Shown piece by piece: positions 47,369-57,332 of a DNA stretch of 64,000 nt (positions within the stretch are counted from its first letter, which is position 1; every line of letters starts with the position of its first letter). The notes under the pieces are model-generated. The model did not search any database, had not been told where the DNA came from, and saw nothing but the letters and a program-made list of their open reading frames with translations. The stretch covers positions 1 to 64,000 of the forward strand of contig CAKUJM010000006.1 of NCBI GenBank assembly GCA_934661755.1, given 5' to 3'. Source of the stretch: an uncultured Lentisphaeria bacterium (GTDB taxonomy: Bacteria > Verrucomicrobiota > Lentisphaeria > Oligosphaerales > Oligosphaeraceae). The position numbers were made by a program, and so were the translations under genes.

Positions 47369-50300
47369 GTCACAAAAGCCTGTCGGCTTGGCAGGCATTT
47401 CTGTCGCAAATCATCTTGAGAGCATTCGTGGCGATCTCGGCAGTCACAAAAGCCTGTCGGCTTGGCAGGCATTTCTGTCCAGAAAACACAACTACAACTG
47501 GAGGATTAAGGATGAGTCACAAAAGCCTGTCGGCTTGGCAGGCATTTCTGTCTCGAGTTCAAACTCGACTCTCGGGATGGTGCGGCGGAGGAAGTCACAA
47601 AAGCCTGTCGGCTTGGCAGGCATTTCTGTCATTTCGCCGTGGAGGACGATGAAGACCGCGAAGACTGGGTCACAAAAGCCTGTCGGCTTGGCAGGCATTT
47701 CTGTCCGGGTTCTTTGACAACTTAATAACGGCTTCACCCCTTCGTCACAAAAGCCTGTCGGCTTGGCAGGCATTTCTGTCTTGATGAGATTTTGTTCAGG
47801 AAGTCGGACTCCCAGATGTCACAAAAGCCTGTCGGCTTGGCAGGCATTTCTGTCCCACCATGACTGCGGCCCTGAACAGCTACGCGCCCGGCATGAGTCA
47901 CAAAAGCCTGTCGGCTTGGCAGGCATTTCTGTCGGAATGCCGATTGCGCGTGGAATACGACTACACTGCGGAAAGTCACAAAAGCCTGTCGGCTTGGCAG
48001 GCATTTCTGTCGGAATCGCCCATCATTTGCAGATCAGCTCGCCGAGATGCTGTCACAAAAGCCTGTCGGCTTGGCAGGCATTTCTGTCGGAACAAAAAAG
48101 ATCAATGACAACCGGACAAACAAGGGATGGTCACAAAAGCCTGTCGGCTTGGCAGGCATTTCTGTCGGAATCGCCCATCATTTGCAGATCAGCTCGCCGA
48201 GATGCTGTCACAAAAGCCTGTCGGCTTGGCAGGCATTTCTGTCGGAACAAAAAAGATCAATGACAACCGGACAAACAAGGGATGGTCACAAAAGCCTGTC
48301 GGCTTGGCAGGCATTTCTGTCGTAGAGAAGAAGGATGTCATCAAGTGTACCAGGCTCAAGTCACAAAAGCCTGTCGGCTTGGCAGGCATTTCTGTCTTAC
48401 TACAACATGCCATAAGATAACATAGGATTTCAAGTCACAAAAGCCTGTCGGCTTGGCAGGCATTTCTGTCACTAAAGGAGACAAACATGAAGAAGGAAGA
48501 GATCAAGTCACAAAAGCCTGTCGGCTTGGCAGGCATTTCTGTCACATGGAGGATGCACAATGATGCTACAGAAGAAACAACAGTCACAAAAGCCTGTCGG
48601 CTTGGCAGGCATTTCTGTCCGACGCGCATTAAGTGTAATGACTGGCCGGCATATCGTCGGTCACAAAAGCCTGTCGGCTTGGCAGGCATTTCTGTCCCCC
48701 CAAGCCTGATATAAATGACCTGCTCAAATTAAATAAAGTCACAAAAGCCTGTCGGCTTGGCAGGCATTTCTGTCACAGTTTTTGCAACGGTCATCCGGCA
48801 CGGCGAAGCACTACGTCACAAAAGCCTGTCGGCTTGGCAGGCATTTCTGTCTGAGCATCGGGACGATGTTGATGCCCAGTCCCTCGGGTCACAAAAGCCT
48901 GTCGGCTTGGCAGGCATTTCTGTCAAAAAAGCTACGGAGATCTGCAAAACATTCGGATTTGATTGTCACAAAAGCCTGTCGGCTTGGCAGGCATTTCTGT
49001 CGCATCGTACCGACGAGGAAGCCTACGACGGGTTCACCCTGTCACAAAAGCCTGTCGGCTTGGCAGGCATTTCTGTCTGGAGGTTCAAAATGGAACAAAT
49101 AGATTTGGTTGATAAGTCACAAAAGCCTGTCGGCTTGGCAGGCATTTCTGTCTCACAGGGCCGTGGGGAGCGCAGGTAGAGAGAACGAAAGGAGAGTCAC
49201 AAAAGCCTGTCGGCTTGGCAGGCATTTCTGTCCAAGAAGGCCTCGCACTTAATATAGTACCAGCTAAAAAGTCACAAAAGCCTGTCGGCTTGGCAGGCAT
49301 TTCTGTCATACGCGCCGCGTATCCGGATTGTACGACGGCTGTTGAAGGTCACAAAAGCCTGTCGGCTTGGCAGGCATTTCTGTCAAGACAGCGACAATTG
49401 AGAGCCTTAAGGGCGGCGCCTGAGTCACAAAAGCCTGTCGGCTTGGCAGGCATTTCTGTCCAGTTCGGGACGGAACTCCAAGGAAGCGGGGTGATAGTGT
49501 CACAAAAGCCTGTCGGCTTGGCAGGCATTTCTGTCAGAATCCAATGAAAAACAAAAATGATTTAAACACCATGTCACAAAAGCCTGTCGGCTTGGCAGGC
49601 ATTTCTGTCCGTGCCGACCGACGCGGAACTAAACCGTGCATGGTTTGGCCGTCACAAAAGCCTGTCGGCTTGGCAGGCATTTCTGTCCGCCGGTACGATG
49701 TCTGAAGACAAAATCATCGCCACCTGTCACAAAAGCCTGTCGGCTTGGCAGGCATTTCTGTCCGAGGGGGACGAGCTAGAAGAACGGTTACTGATAAAAG
49801 TCACAAAAGCCTGTCGGCTTGGCAGGCATTTCTGTCAGGATATCATGTCACAGCAGCAGCATTGCAAATTCGCGCCCGTCACAAAAGCCTGTCGGCTTGG
49901 CAGGCATTTCTGTCGCCAGCGCACCGTCCAGCCGCTCGACAATCGCCAGCGCCGTCACAAAAGCCTGTCGGCTTGGCAGGCATTTCTGTCCCTGCGTTGC
50001 GCGGACCTGACCGGCGCGGACTTGCGCGGGTCACAAAAGCCTGTCGGCTTGGCAGGCATTTCTGTCAAATCATCCGGCGTCGGCGTGTGCATCATCCGCG
50101 CGCGCGTCACAAAAGCCTGTCGGCTTGGCAGGCATTTCTGTCCGAGTCCGCTACCGGAAGCTCAGCGTGTCCCCGCCACCGAGTCACAAAAGCCTGTCGG
50201 CTTGGCAGGCATTTCTGTCTCAAGCGCAACCGCCCCGGAGAATTTCTCCGTGAAGCTCACGTCACAAAAGCCTGTCGGCTTGGCAGGCATTTCTGTCGGT

Positions 50301-52973
50301 ATGCCCCCTTCGACAAGGTCGTTGTCACTACCTTTAACGTCACAAAAGCCTGTCGGCTTGGCAGGCATTTCTGTCCACCTTTGACAAAGAGTTTAACCTA
50401 GATTGGCCTCTCTGAAGTCACAAAAGCCTGTCGGCTTGGCAGGCATTTCTGTCACAGAGGAACCGTCCGTCAGGGTTACGGTTTTCGCGGAGGAGTCACA
50501 AAAGCCTGTCGGCTTGGCAGGCTTTTCTGTCATGCTGATGAGCCTCCAGGGGAAGAGCCTGGGGTTCAGTCACAAAAGCCTGTCGGCTTGGCAGGCATTT
50601 CTGTCCCGAAATTCACCACCAGCAGCAGGGCAAGCAGCCCTAAGTCACAAAAGCCTGTCGGCTTGGCAGGCATTTCTGTCTTCAATTCCAACCCCAAAAA
50701 AGGAGAACAGACAAAATGTCACAAAAGCCTGTCGGCTTGGCAGGCATTTCTGTCTTAATAACGGCTTCAACCCTTCCGCCGTTGCGGGTATGTCACAAAA
50801 GCCTGTCGGCTTGGCAGGCATTTCTGTCTCAAATTTCACTCATTGCAAATGGCGATGAATACAAGTCACAAAAGCCTGTCGGCTTGGCAGGCATTTCTGT
50901 CCAGTTCCAGCAGGGCAAATAACTAACCATAAGAGCCCCAGTCACAAAAGCCTGTCGGCTTGGCAGGCATTTCTGTCGTTGCTTACCTGGGGAACCGCCG
51001 CCGCTGGCGGAAGCTTGTCACAAAAGCCTGTCGGCTTGGCAGGCATTTCTGTCGGGGCAAAACGAAAGGAGATAGAACATGGAAATTAAGTCACAAAAGC
51101 CTGTCGGCTTGGCAGGCATTTCTGTCCCGGGCCTGTAACTTGAACAATTTGTGGCGGGATAGCCAGTCACAAAAGCCTGTCGGCTTGGCAGGCATTTCTG
51201 TCGCAACAACCGCCACCGATCAACCGCCACCATTAACCGGTCACAAAAGCCTGTCGGCTTGGCAGGCATTTCTGTCAGAGGAAAAGACAATGAAATACAC
51301 CGTTAAGCAAGTCAAGTCACAAAAGCCTGTCGGCTTGGCAGGCATTTCTGTCACTAAGGGCGGCGCCTGATCGCGGGAAACACGGGGTAGTAGAAGTCAC
51401 AAAAGCCTGTCGGCTTGGCAGGCATTTCTGTCATGAAATACACCGTTAAGCAAGTCAAGTTCGTGGGATCCGTCACAAAAGCCTGTCGGCTTGGCAGGCA
51501 TTTCTGTCTCAAACTATCTCCCACCCTGTACACCCGCATCGTTCTTGTCACAAAAGCCTGTCGGCTTGGCAGGCATTTCTGTCTGCGTTGTCGGAAAAGA
51601 CAGCGACAATTGAGGCCTTACCGTCACAAAAGCCTGTCGGCTTGGCAGGCATTTCTGTCCCACAGACAACGGGAGAAACAAAATGAAAGACTTTCGATTT
51701 GTCACAAAAGCCTGTCGGCTTGGCAGGCATTTCTGTCAAGAGGGGTAGTAGAAAGCCGCAACAACCTTAACTGGCCGCAGTCGGTCACAAAAGCCTGTCG
51801 GCTTGGCAGGCATTTCTGTCGTAACAACAACCATGGAGGAAAAGATGTCTTACAAAATCGAGTTGTCACAAAAGCCTGTCGGCTTGGCAGGCATTTCTGT
51901 CATTGGCGAGGCCCGAAAAGGCTTTGGCAGGCACGCCGGTTTGTCACAAAAGCCTGTCGGCTTGGCAGGCATTTCTGTCGAGGCATAACGGAGGAATACC
52001 ATGAAGAAGTACACGATCCTGTCACAAAAGCCTGTCGGCTTGGCAGGCATTTCTGTCTTGATGGTTTGCTTTTCCCCATCCGCCACTTTGACACCGAGTC
52101 ACAAAAGCCTGTCGGCTTGGCAGGCATTTCTGTCGGAGGAATACCATGAAGAAGTACCGTGAAGACATGATCCAGTCACAAAAGCCTGTCGGCTTGGCAG
52201 GCATTTCTGTCCTTATCAAGAAGGAAAAGCAAATTCCACTGTGCAACTGTCACAAAAGCCTGTCGGCTTGGCAGGCATTTCTGTCCAAACCAAACAGCAA
52301 CGGAGGAAAAGACAATGAAAAAGTACGTCACAAAAGCCTGTCGGCTTGGCAGGCATTTCTGTCAGGCGCGCTGTTCTTTGACAACTGAATACGACCGCCA
52401 GAGTCACAAAAGCCTGTCGGCTTGGCAGGCATTTCTGTCATCATGGGCGACCGCACGTTGCGCGTGTGGCTCATGTGGTCACAAAAGCCTGTCGGCTTGG
52501 CAGGCATTTCTGTCCTAACATAGGCCATTACACAATTTCAATAGGGGAAACAATGAGTCACAAAAGCCTGTCGGCTTGGCAGGCATTTCTGTCACGGGAT
52601 TCCGGTGCGTTCTCCGCGTCTTCCGATTGGCTGTCACAAAAGCCTGTCGGCTTGGCAGGCATTTCTGTCAAGACAGCGACAATTGAGGCCCTTAAGGGCG
52701 GCGCCTGAGTCACAAAAGCCTGTCGGCTTGGCAGGCATTTCTGTCATAACACAAGGAGAAATAAAGCAATGAATGCGTACAAGTCACAAAAGCCTGTCGG
52801 CTTGGCAGGCATTTCTGTCAAGAGCAACAAGACGCATAGGAGAAAAAACATGATAAAAGAGTCACAAAAGCCTGTCGGCTTGGCAGGCATTTCTGTCATC
52901 ATGTCACAGCATTGCAAATACGCGCCCAGCAGCCTCGTCACAAAAGCCTGTCGGCTTGGCAGGCATTTCTGTC
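47369..52973 (-). CRISPR. CRISPR array, 74 repeats of 37 bp, 73 spacers (type III-B)
   Basis: The repeat on the plus strand begins GTCACAAAAGCC and ends GGCATTTCTGTC; GCCTG and CAGGC form a 5-pair stem. I count 74 repeats, all identical except one A-to-T change in the repeat at 50495-50531. Spacers are 36-46 bases (mean about 39). Spacers numbered left to right: 9-10 (48012-48129) are duplicated exactly as 11-12. Many spacers carry a ribosome-binding site and start codon in plus-strand sense. Transcription on the minus strand is inferred from cas gene direction and the decayed repeat at the left end. Reading frames across the array are artefacts. Confidence 0.98.
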
Positions 52974-53348
52974 TGCTGGCAATAATATAGTGTACGGTTC
53001 AACGACTTAGGTCATAATCTCGGCATGGAAGGAAGAAAAAGTCATTGTTTTTTCGGTTTCGTGACATTGTCGGACATTTTGAGGAGGAACATCTTCGGCA
53101 TGGGATGCACACTTTCAGAGCCTTCTTCCTCATGCCGGACTTTTCATCATCCATCGGGCTGCAGCATCTGCAGATGAAGGCCATGAGCGCCTCCGATGCA
53201 GCGTCCCATAGATCCCGTCAAGCGCGTTGCAGGATTTCATGGATCACTAGAAAGCTACATCAAGCGACCCCTGAATGGCCAAAGATGTGATGGATTTGCG
53301 GGAACCCACGCCAGTGCATCCCACATGCACAGCATACATCCTCCATTT
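52974..53348 (-). promoter_or_regulatory. probable CRISPR leader
   Basis: 375 bases between the array and the cas2 stop with no credible gene. AT-rich sequence lies next to the array; on the minus strand TATATT (52989-52984), 11 bases from the last repeat, could be a -10 box, with no good -35. A palindrome CTGCAGCATCTGCAG occurs at 53159-53173. The leader role is inferred from position between cas2 and the array. Confidence 0.55.
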
Positions 53349-53627
53349 TCAAAACACGTAAATCCGTTTTTTCTCCACTTGTCGCATTACATTCCCACCG
53401 TATTGGATGCGTGAGACACAGGATTCGCACAAGCTATATGCGATTATTCGATCCTGATCCGGATCAATGAGATCATTGGCTTGTTCCCAGAAAGTTCTGA
53501 AATCGCCATCCGAGAGATCGCATTCGAAGACACTATATTCGACCCGGATGCCGAAGTCCTTGCAAAGCAGCGCCATTCGCCGCAGCCGCCGAGGGAATTT
53601 GATGTCGTATGCGATCAATCGGAGCAT
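53349..53627 (-). CDS. cas2: CRISPR-associated endoribonuclease Cas2
   Basis: A 92-residue ferredoxin-fold protein from the ATG at 53627 (MLRLIAYDIKFPRRLRRM), 4 bases after the cas1 stop. An upstream in-frame start would overlap cas1. The conserved Asp is in AYDI at the end of strand 1. With Cas1 it forms the spacer integration complex. Confidence 0.92.
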   Translation of the reverse strand: MLRLIAYDIKFPRRLRRMALLCKDFGIRVEYSVFECDLSDGDFRTFWEQANDLIDPDQDRIIAYSLCESCVSRIQYGGNVMRQVEKKRIYVF

Positions 53628-53631
53628 AAGC

Positions 53632-54660
53632 CTACGGCATGGCGAAGAATTCGTAGCGTGAATTGCCCTCCAGGACACCGATGATGGCTAGAACCTGTTC
53701 ATCGATCACCTTCCTGAAGGTATCATGGCCATCTTCGTGCGGTCTGGAGAACTCGCGTTCCATAGCCGCCTCATAGGCAGGGAAGAACGCCCGTTTTCCG
53801 TTGGCATTCAGATAGACGCCGTCGTCACACCCGTGGGATTCAAAGTGTTCCGGCCGTAGAATACGGTGGTTGAGCAGATGCATCACAAGCATGTCGCACA
53901 ATGGGGCGCGAAGCGGTTCGATCAGATCGCAGGCTAGCGACGGCTGATTATATGAGATGTCGTGCAGGAATCCCAGGTATGGGTCCAATCCATGGGTCTT
54001 GATGGCAGTGACGATTTCGCCGGTGACAATGGCATATGTCCAGGACATGATGGCATTGGCGGCATTAAGCGGCGGATGTTTTGAGCGGCCCTCGAATGGC
54101 AGGTTTTCGGGGAAAAAGCCCTTCAGTCTGGAGAAGTACACTGCAGCCGCCATTCCCTCGTAGCCGCGGAGCGATTCCATGGACTCCGGAATCCGCGACA
54201 CCCGATGTGCCAGTTCAGCCAGACTCCGAGTGGCCTCGGTCTGCTCCAGAGTATCGCTCTCCTTGCGGGCGCCGGCCAGGCGCTGCAGAACCCGACGGCA
54301 ATTGCGGATCTTGCAATGGACCAACTCGCTGGCGACCACCAGACGGAAATCCTCATTTTCAGAGGCCTTGTACTGGGCGATGCGGCGTTTGGCATTGGCC
54401 AGATTGTCGGTGGTCAGCGCACCAAGCCAGCGATGATGGCTTGAGATGAATGATACCGGGATGCCATTGCGCATCAGCGCATGCATGGCCTGCAAGCTGA
54501 TGGACGGACATCCGCTTACCACCACGCGCTCAATGTCACGAAGCGGCACATTGATGCGGCGGCGGCCATCGCCATCATCGGCGTCAATGCCGATCAATTC
54601 CAGATGCTGCTGTTCAAGATGAACTGCTATGGTGTCCCGAGTGATCGCCAAAGTGGCCAT
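53632..54660 (-). CDS. cas1: CRISPR-associated integrase Cas1
   Basis: A 342-residue Cas1. The N-terminal beta domain ends near ALMRNGIPVSFIS. The catalytic domain has NAANAIMSWTYAIVTGEIV with the conserved Glu, GLDPYLGFLH with the His, and ACDLIEPLRAPLCD with the third acidic residue. There is no fused reverse transcriptase or Cas6 domain. A run of nine G (minus strand, 54703-54695) lies 35-43 bases upstream of its start. It is downstream of the cmr genes and probably in the same transcript. Confidence 0.95.
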   Translation of the reverse strand: MATLAITRDTIAVHLEQQHLELIGIDADDGDGRRRINVPLRDIERVVVSGCPSISLQAMHALMRNGIPVSFISSHHRWLGALTTDNLANAKRRIAQYKASENEDFRLVVASELVHCKIRNCRRVLQRLAGARKESDTLEQTEATRSLAELAHRVSRIPESMESLRGYEGMAAAVYFSRLKGFFPENLPFEGRSKHPPLNAANAIMSWTYAIVTGEIVTAIKTHGLDPYLGFLHDISYNQPSLACDLIEPLRAPLCDMLVMHLLNHRILRPEHFESHGCDDGVYLNANGKRAFFPAYEAAMEREFSRPHEDGHDTFRKVIDEQVLAIIGVLEGNSRYEFFAMP

Positions 54661-54711
54661 GGTGTTTTATTCCTCGCCAATTATGATGCGGCAGCCCCCC
54701 CCCGTGCAGTC

Positions 54712-55092
54712 TCATGCCCAGTCGATGCGAAGGATACGCCAGGCGGTGATTGGAGGCGGCACGACATCGCCGGGAGTCAGAGGCATCCGGAAGGCGGTGC
54801 CATATTCCGGAGAGATCAGGTAGCATCGGCGAAACGTTTCGCCATTGAGCATCGGCAATCCCTCCGGGGAAAGCACCAGCACCGGCCGTTCGCAGGATGG
54901 TGTCAGATCGATTCCGCAGAACTCCGAAGCATCAGCCAGACTGTCTGGATGTCCCCAGAATGACACTGCCCCGGCAACAGCGGCCTCGCGGCGAAATTGA
55001 TCCACACTGACCGGCACGGCGTCAATGCGACGCCGCACCAGCGTCCAGGGGAAGGAATTGCCAACCAGGCACTTGTCGTCTAGTTTCGTCAT
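54712..55092 (-). CDS. small cas-operon protein, DUF1874/AcrIII-1-like ring nuclease candidate
   Basis: A 126-residue protein that overlaps cmr1 by 4 bases (ATGA), so it belongs to the operon. It begins with a strand and GNSFP (residues 11-15), has SFWGHPDS (44-51), and ends in a hydrophobic strand (ITAWRILRIDW). This order and spacing resemble the DUF1874/STIV-B116 family (ring nuclease Crn2 and viral AcrIII-1), whose catalytic His lies in a similar GH motif at nearly the same position. The family destroys cyclic tetra-adenylate. The match is by eye and partial. Alternative: an unrelated small cas accessory protein. Confidence 0.45.
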   Translation of the reverse strand: MTKLDDKCLVGNSFPWTLVRRRIDAVPVSVDQFRREAAVAGAVSFWGHPDSLADASEFCGIDLTPSCERPVLVLSPEGLPMLNGETFRRCYLISPEYGTAFRMPLTPGDVVPPPITAWRILRIDWA

Positions 55093-56147
55093 GGAAGCTT
55101 TTCAATGCTCAGCAGCCGCTGATCCTCGCGCATTGCCTCGACAAGATCTAAGCTTAATGGACGTTGCCGGAGTCGCCCACCCCGTAAATGCACGATCGTC
55201 CCCTCTTTAGGGAACATCTTGTTGAAGAAGATCGCCAGCGGAACAAAGCCGCCATCGAGCCGGATCACCTTGAAATGCAATGGCGATGCCAACCGGCGAT
55301 AGTCATCGATGGTAGAGGTGACTTTTGCACCGGAGGAATGATAATTCTGCACCAACGGCAATCCCAGCGCGGCGCGGTAGACATATCTACAATTATTTTG
55401 TGGCCACGGTGCATCATGGTCGTTTTTACCGTATGACGAGGGATTTCTATCGGTGTCTTTGTCGTATTTCCCGCGGCGGTAATCGGCAAGGAACTCGCGG
55501 CATTCCCTCAACGCCCTCTTGTAATCGGGGTATTTATAGCGTCTGCCACGAGGGCCTTCATTGGGCTGTGTCACCACGAATGTGCTGATCAAGTCTTTTG
55601 GCAGCTGCAACTCCCGGATTGCGCTTTTGAAGTCGGCGGACGTGCTGGGAATGGGCCGTTTCACGCCATCGAGAAGCACCTCGGTTGGCCAGATTGACCC
55701 ATAGCAGCGCCGGGAGCGCATTCCAAGCGATCCCAGCAGCAGAAATGCCTTCAAGGCGCGCTCGACCTCCGGCGAGGATCCGGAACGCAGGTGTACCGAG
55801 AATGACACCGTTGCGTTGGCGAGGATCACCCCGCGGGTGTTTTTCATCAACGGCCACAGAAAGTAGTCGGTCGTCCTGTTCGAACCGGTAAGTTGCTGTG
55901 CGCCTTGGACGGCGGTTGGCGGCATTGCCACGGTAGTGTCGCGTACCACAACATTGCTGCGGATGCCCTTGTCTCCGGCAGCGACGCCGAAGAGGGCATT
56001 GACCTGTTCGCAGCCATATCCCAGTGCGCGCATCCACCACCGCAGGGCACCGCGCACCGATGCGGCGCGGAACTCGGCACTTTGCCGATCGGCGCCACCC
56101 ATGATGCACGGGGTGACGAATTGAATTTTAACTTCTGCCTTTTTCAC
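55089..56147 (-). CDS. cmr1: Cmr1 (Cas7-family subunit of type III-B complex)
   Basis: A 352-residue RAMP protein. The opening VQFVTPCIMGGAD-like block and EFRAASVRGALRWWMRALG are the Cmr1 signature; a glycine-rich helix near SLGMRSRRCYGS is also present. It caps the 3' end of the crRNA-bound backbone. It follows cmr6 by 6 bases. Confidence 0.92.
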   Translation of the reverse strand: MKKAEVKIQFVTPCIMGGADRQSAEFRAASVRGALRWWMRALGYGCEQVNALFGVAAGDKGIRSNVVVRDTTVAMPPTAVQGAQQLTGSNRTTDYFLWPLMKNTRGVILANATVSFSVHLRSGSSPEVERALKAFLLLGSLGMRSRRCYGSIWPTEVLLDGVKRPIPSTSADFKSAIRELQLPKDLISTFVVTQPNEGPRGRRYKYPDYKRALRECREFLADYRRGKYDKDTDRNPSSYGKNDHDAPWPQNNCRYVYRAALGLPLVQNYHSSGAKVTSTIDDYRRLASPLHFKVIRLDGGFVPLAIFFNKMFPKEGTIVHLRGGRLRQRPLSLDLVEAMREDQRLLSIEKLP

Positions 56148-56153
56148 CGTAAT

Positions 56154-56939
56154 CTACGCCTCCTTGAACCATCCATACCCGGCGGAGGTCTTGGCGCCGA
56201 CGCCGGCCTCCTTGAGGGCTTCGCGCAGCCACTGCGCCGCAAGCGCCACGTCATCGGCAGGGACGCCGGGTCGTGCTGGCGCCACCACAAACTCGAATTG
56301 CACTCCACGCTCCACGGCAGGGAACATGATTGGGTTCGGATCCTTCCGGTCCATGAACGGATCGGCGGGGTCATTGTGCCTCGTCAGCACGTCAACCACC
56401 AGCGACCATTTTCTTCCGGGAGTCGGAAATGCATTCAGGAATGCGACATTGCCGGCATTGTCCTGTTCGCCGAAGATGCGCCGGAAATCACCGTCTTCAC
56501 CATACTGATCGTAAACATAGTGGCGGGCAATGCCTTTGAGCGCCGACCCCGGGATGTACGGACAGGAATAATGACGATGCAACAGCAAACCGAGATTGAG
56601 GACGCTGCCGGATTGATTCACCATCATCCGCGCCGCCAGTTGCAGACAAAACGATTTGCTGCCGCGCATTTTCTTCAACGGCGATGGCGCGTTGCCCTGT
56701 TTTCCGGCCCAGCTGTTCGCGCAATTGCAAATCGCCTTCAACTCGCTGTCCCATGTCGCCTTGCCATCATTCCGCGTCTTGCTGTCAATCGGATAATTGA
56801 GCAGCTTTTCAAGACGCAGGGATGGCGACTCCAAATTCTTCAACCCGCTTCCCAACAGCTCCGACAAATGGTTCTGGCAAGTCAGCTGGGTCGCCGGAGC
56901 CGCCTGCTCGACGCGGTTTTGTCCGTACGGTGATTTCAT
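56154..56939 (-). CDS. cmr6: Cmr6 (Cas7-family subunit)
   Basis: A 261-residue RAMP protein. Signature: GSVLNLGLLLHRHYSCPYIPGSALKG, followed by a C-terminal GYGWF box (TSAGYGWFKEA). The G-rich loop and IPGSALKG are shared RAMP features. It overlaps cmr5 by 4 bases. Cmr6 sits beside Cmr1 at the head of the complex. Confidence 0.92.
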   Translation of the reverse strand: MKSPYGQNRVEQAAPATQLTCQNHLSELLGSGLKNLESPSLRLEKLLNYPIDSKTRNDGKATWDSELKAICNCANSWAGKQGNAPSPLKKMRGSKSFCLQLAARMMVNQSGSVLNLGLLLHRHYSCPYIPGSALKGIARHYVYDQYGEDGDFRRIFGEQDNAGNVAFLNAFPTPGRKWSLVVDVLTRHNDPADPFMDRKDPNPIMFPAVERGVQFEFVVAPARPGVPADDVALAAQWLREALKEAGVGAKTSAGYGWFKEA

Positions 56940-57310
56940 TGTTCCCTCGCTCCATCTGAATTCTTCGCGGCAAAACGCCGCAGGTAGTTCAAATACGCCA
57001 TCGCCTCGGCGGTGACATCGCGCAATTTGGCGGAGTCCTGTTTGACCAGATAGTTCAGCAAGTCAAGCGAGCCTTCAGGGGTATTGCTGTCAATGCGGCC
57101 GATCGCCTTCAGGTGGCGGGCGATCGCGGCAAAGACATCCTCGTAGCCGGCTCCGGAATTGGCGGCAAAGGCGGCAGCCGCCAGAAAACCGTCGTTGATG
57201 ATGTACGCGGGGATCTTCTTCACAATATCACCGCCATCCTTGCCAGCGCCGATTTTGTCGGCTTCCTTCAGTGCATTCTTGGCCCGAATCAGATCAAGAT
57301 TGTTCTTCAT
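56936..57310 (-). CDS. cmr5: Cmr5 (Cas11-type small subunit)
   Basis: A 124-residue all-helical protein (LIRAKNALKEADKIG, VKKIPAYIINDGFLAAAAFA, ...AEAMAYLNYLRRFA). Size, helical content and position between cmr4 and cmr6 identify it as Cmr5, which forms the inner filament contacting target RNA. Translational coupling with cmr6 by overlap. Confidence 0.88.
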   Translation of the reverse strand: MKNNLDLIRAKNALKEADKIGAGKDGGDIVKKIPAYIINDGFLAAAAFAANSGAGYEDVFAAIARHLKAIGRIDSNTPEGSLDLLNYLVKQDSAKLRDVTAEAMAYLNYLRRFAAKNSDGAREQ

Positions 57311-57332
57311 CAGTGTATTCCCTCCCGTTCAA

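Noticed and set aside
51902..51942. Spacer 60 contains GGCTTTGGCAGGCA, close to the repeat core GGCTTGGCAGGCA, as if from a phage repeat mimic
   Set aside because: Only 13 matching bases with an insertion, and it reads as ordinary codons; coincidence is likely.
47335..52990. Many reading frames through the CRISPR array that encode repeated SHKSLSAWQAFLS- or EMPAKPTGFCD-type peptides
   Set aside because: They are translations of the 37-base repeat, with the frame set by spacer length; no ribosome-binding sites or family likeness.
53045..53290. Small plus-strand frame in the leader region
   Set aside because: No ribosome-binding site, no family likeness, and the area is best explained as leader.
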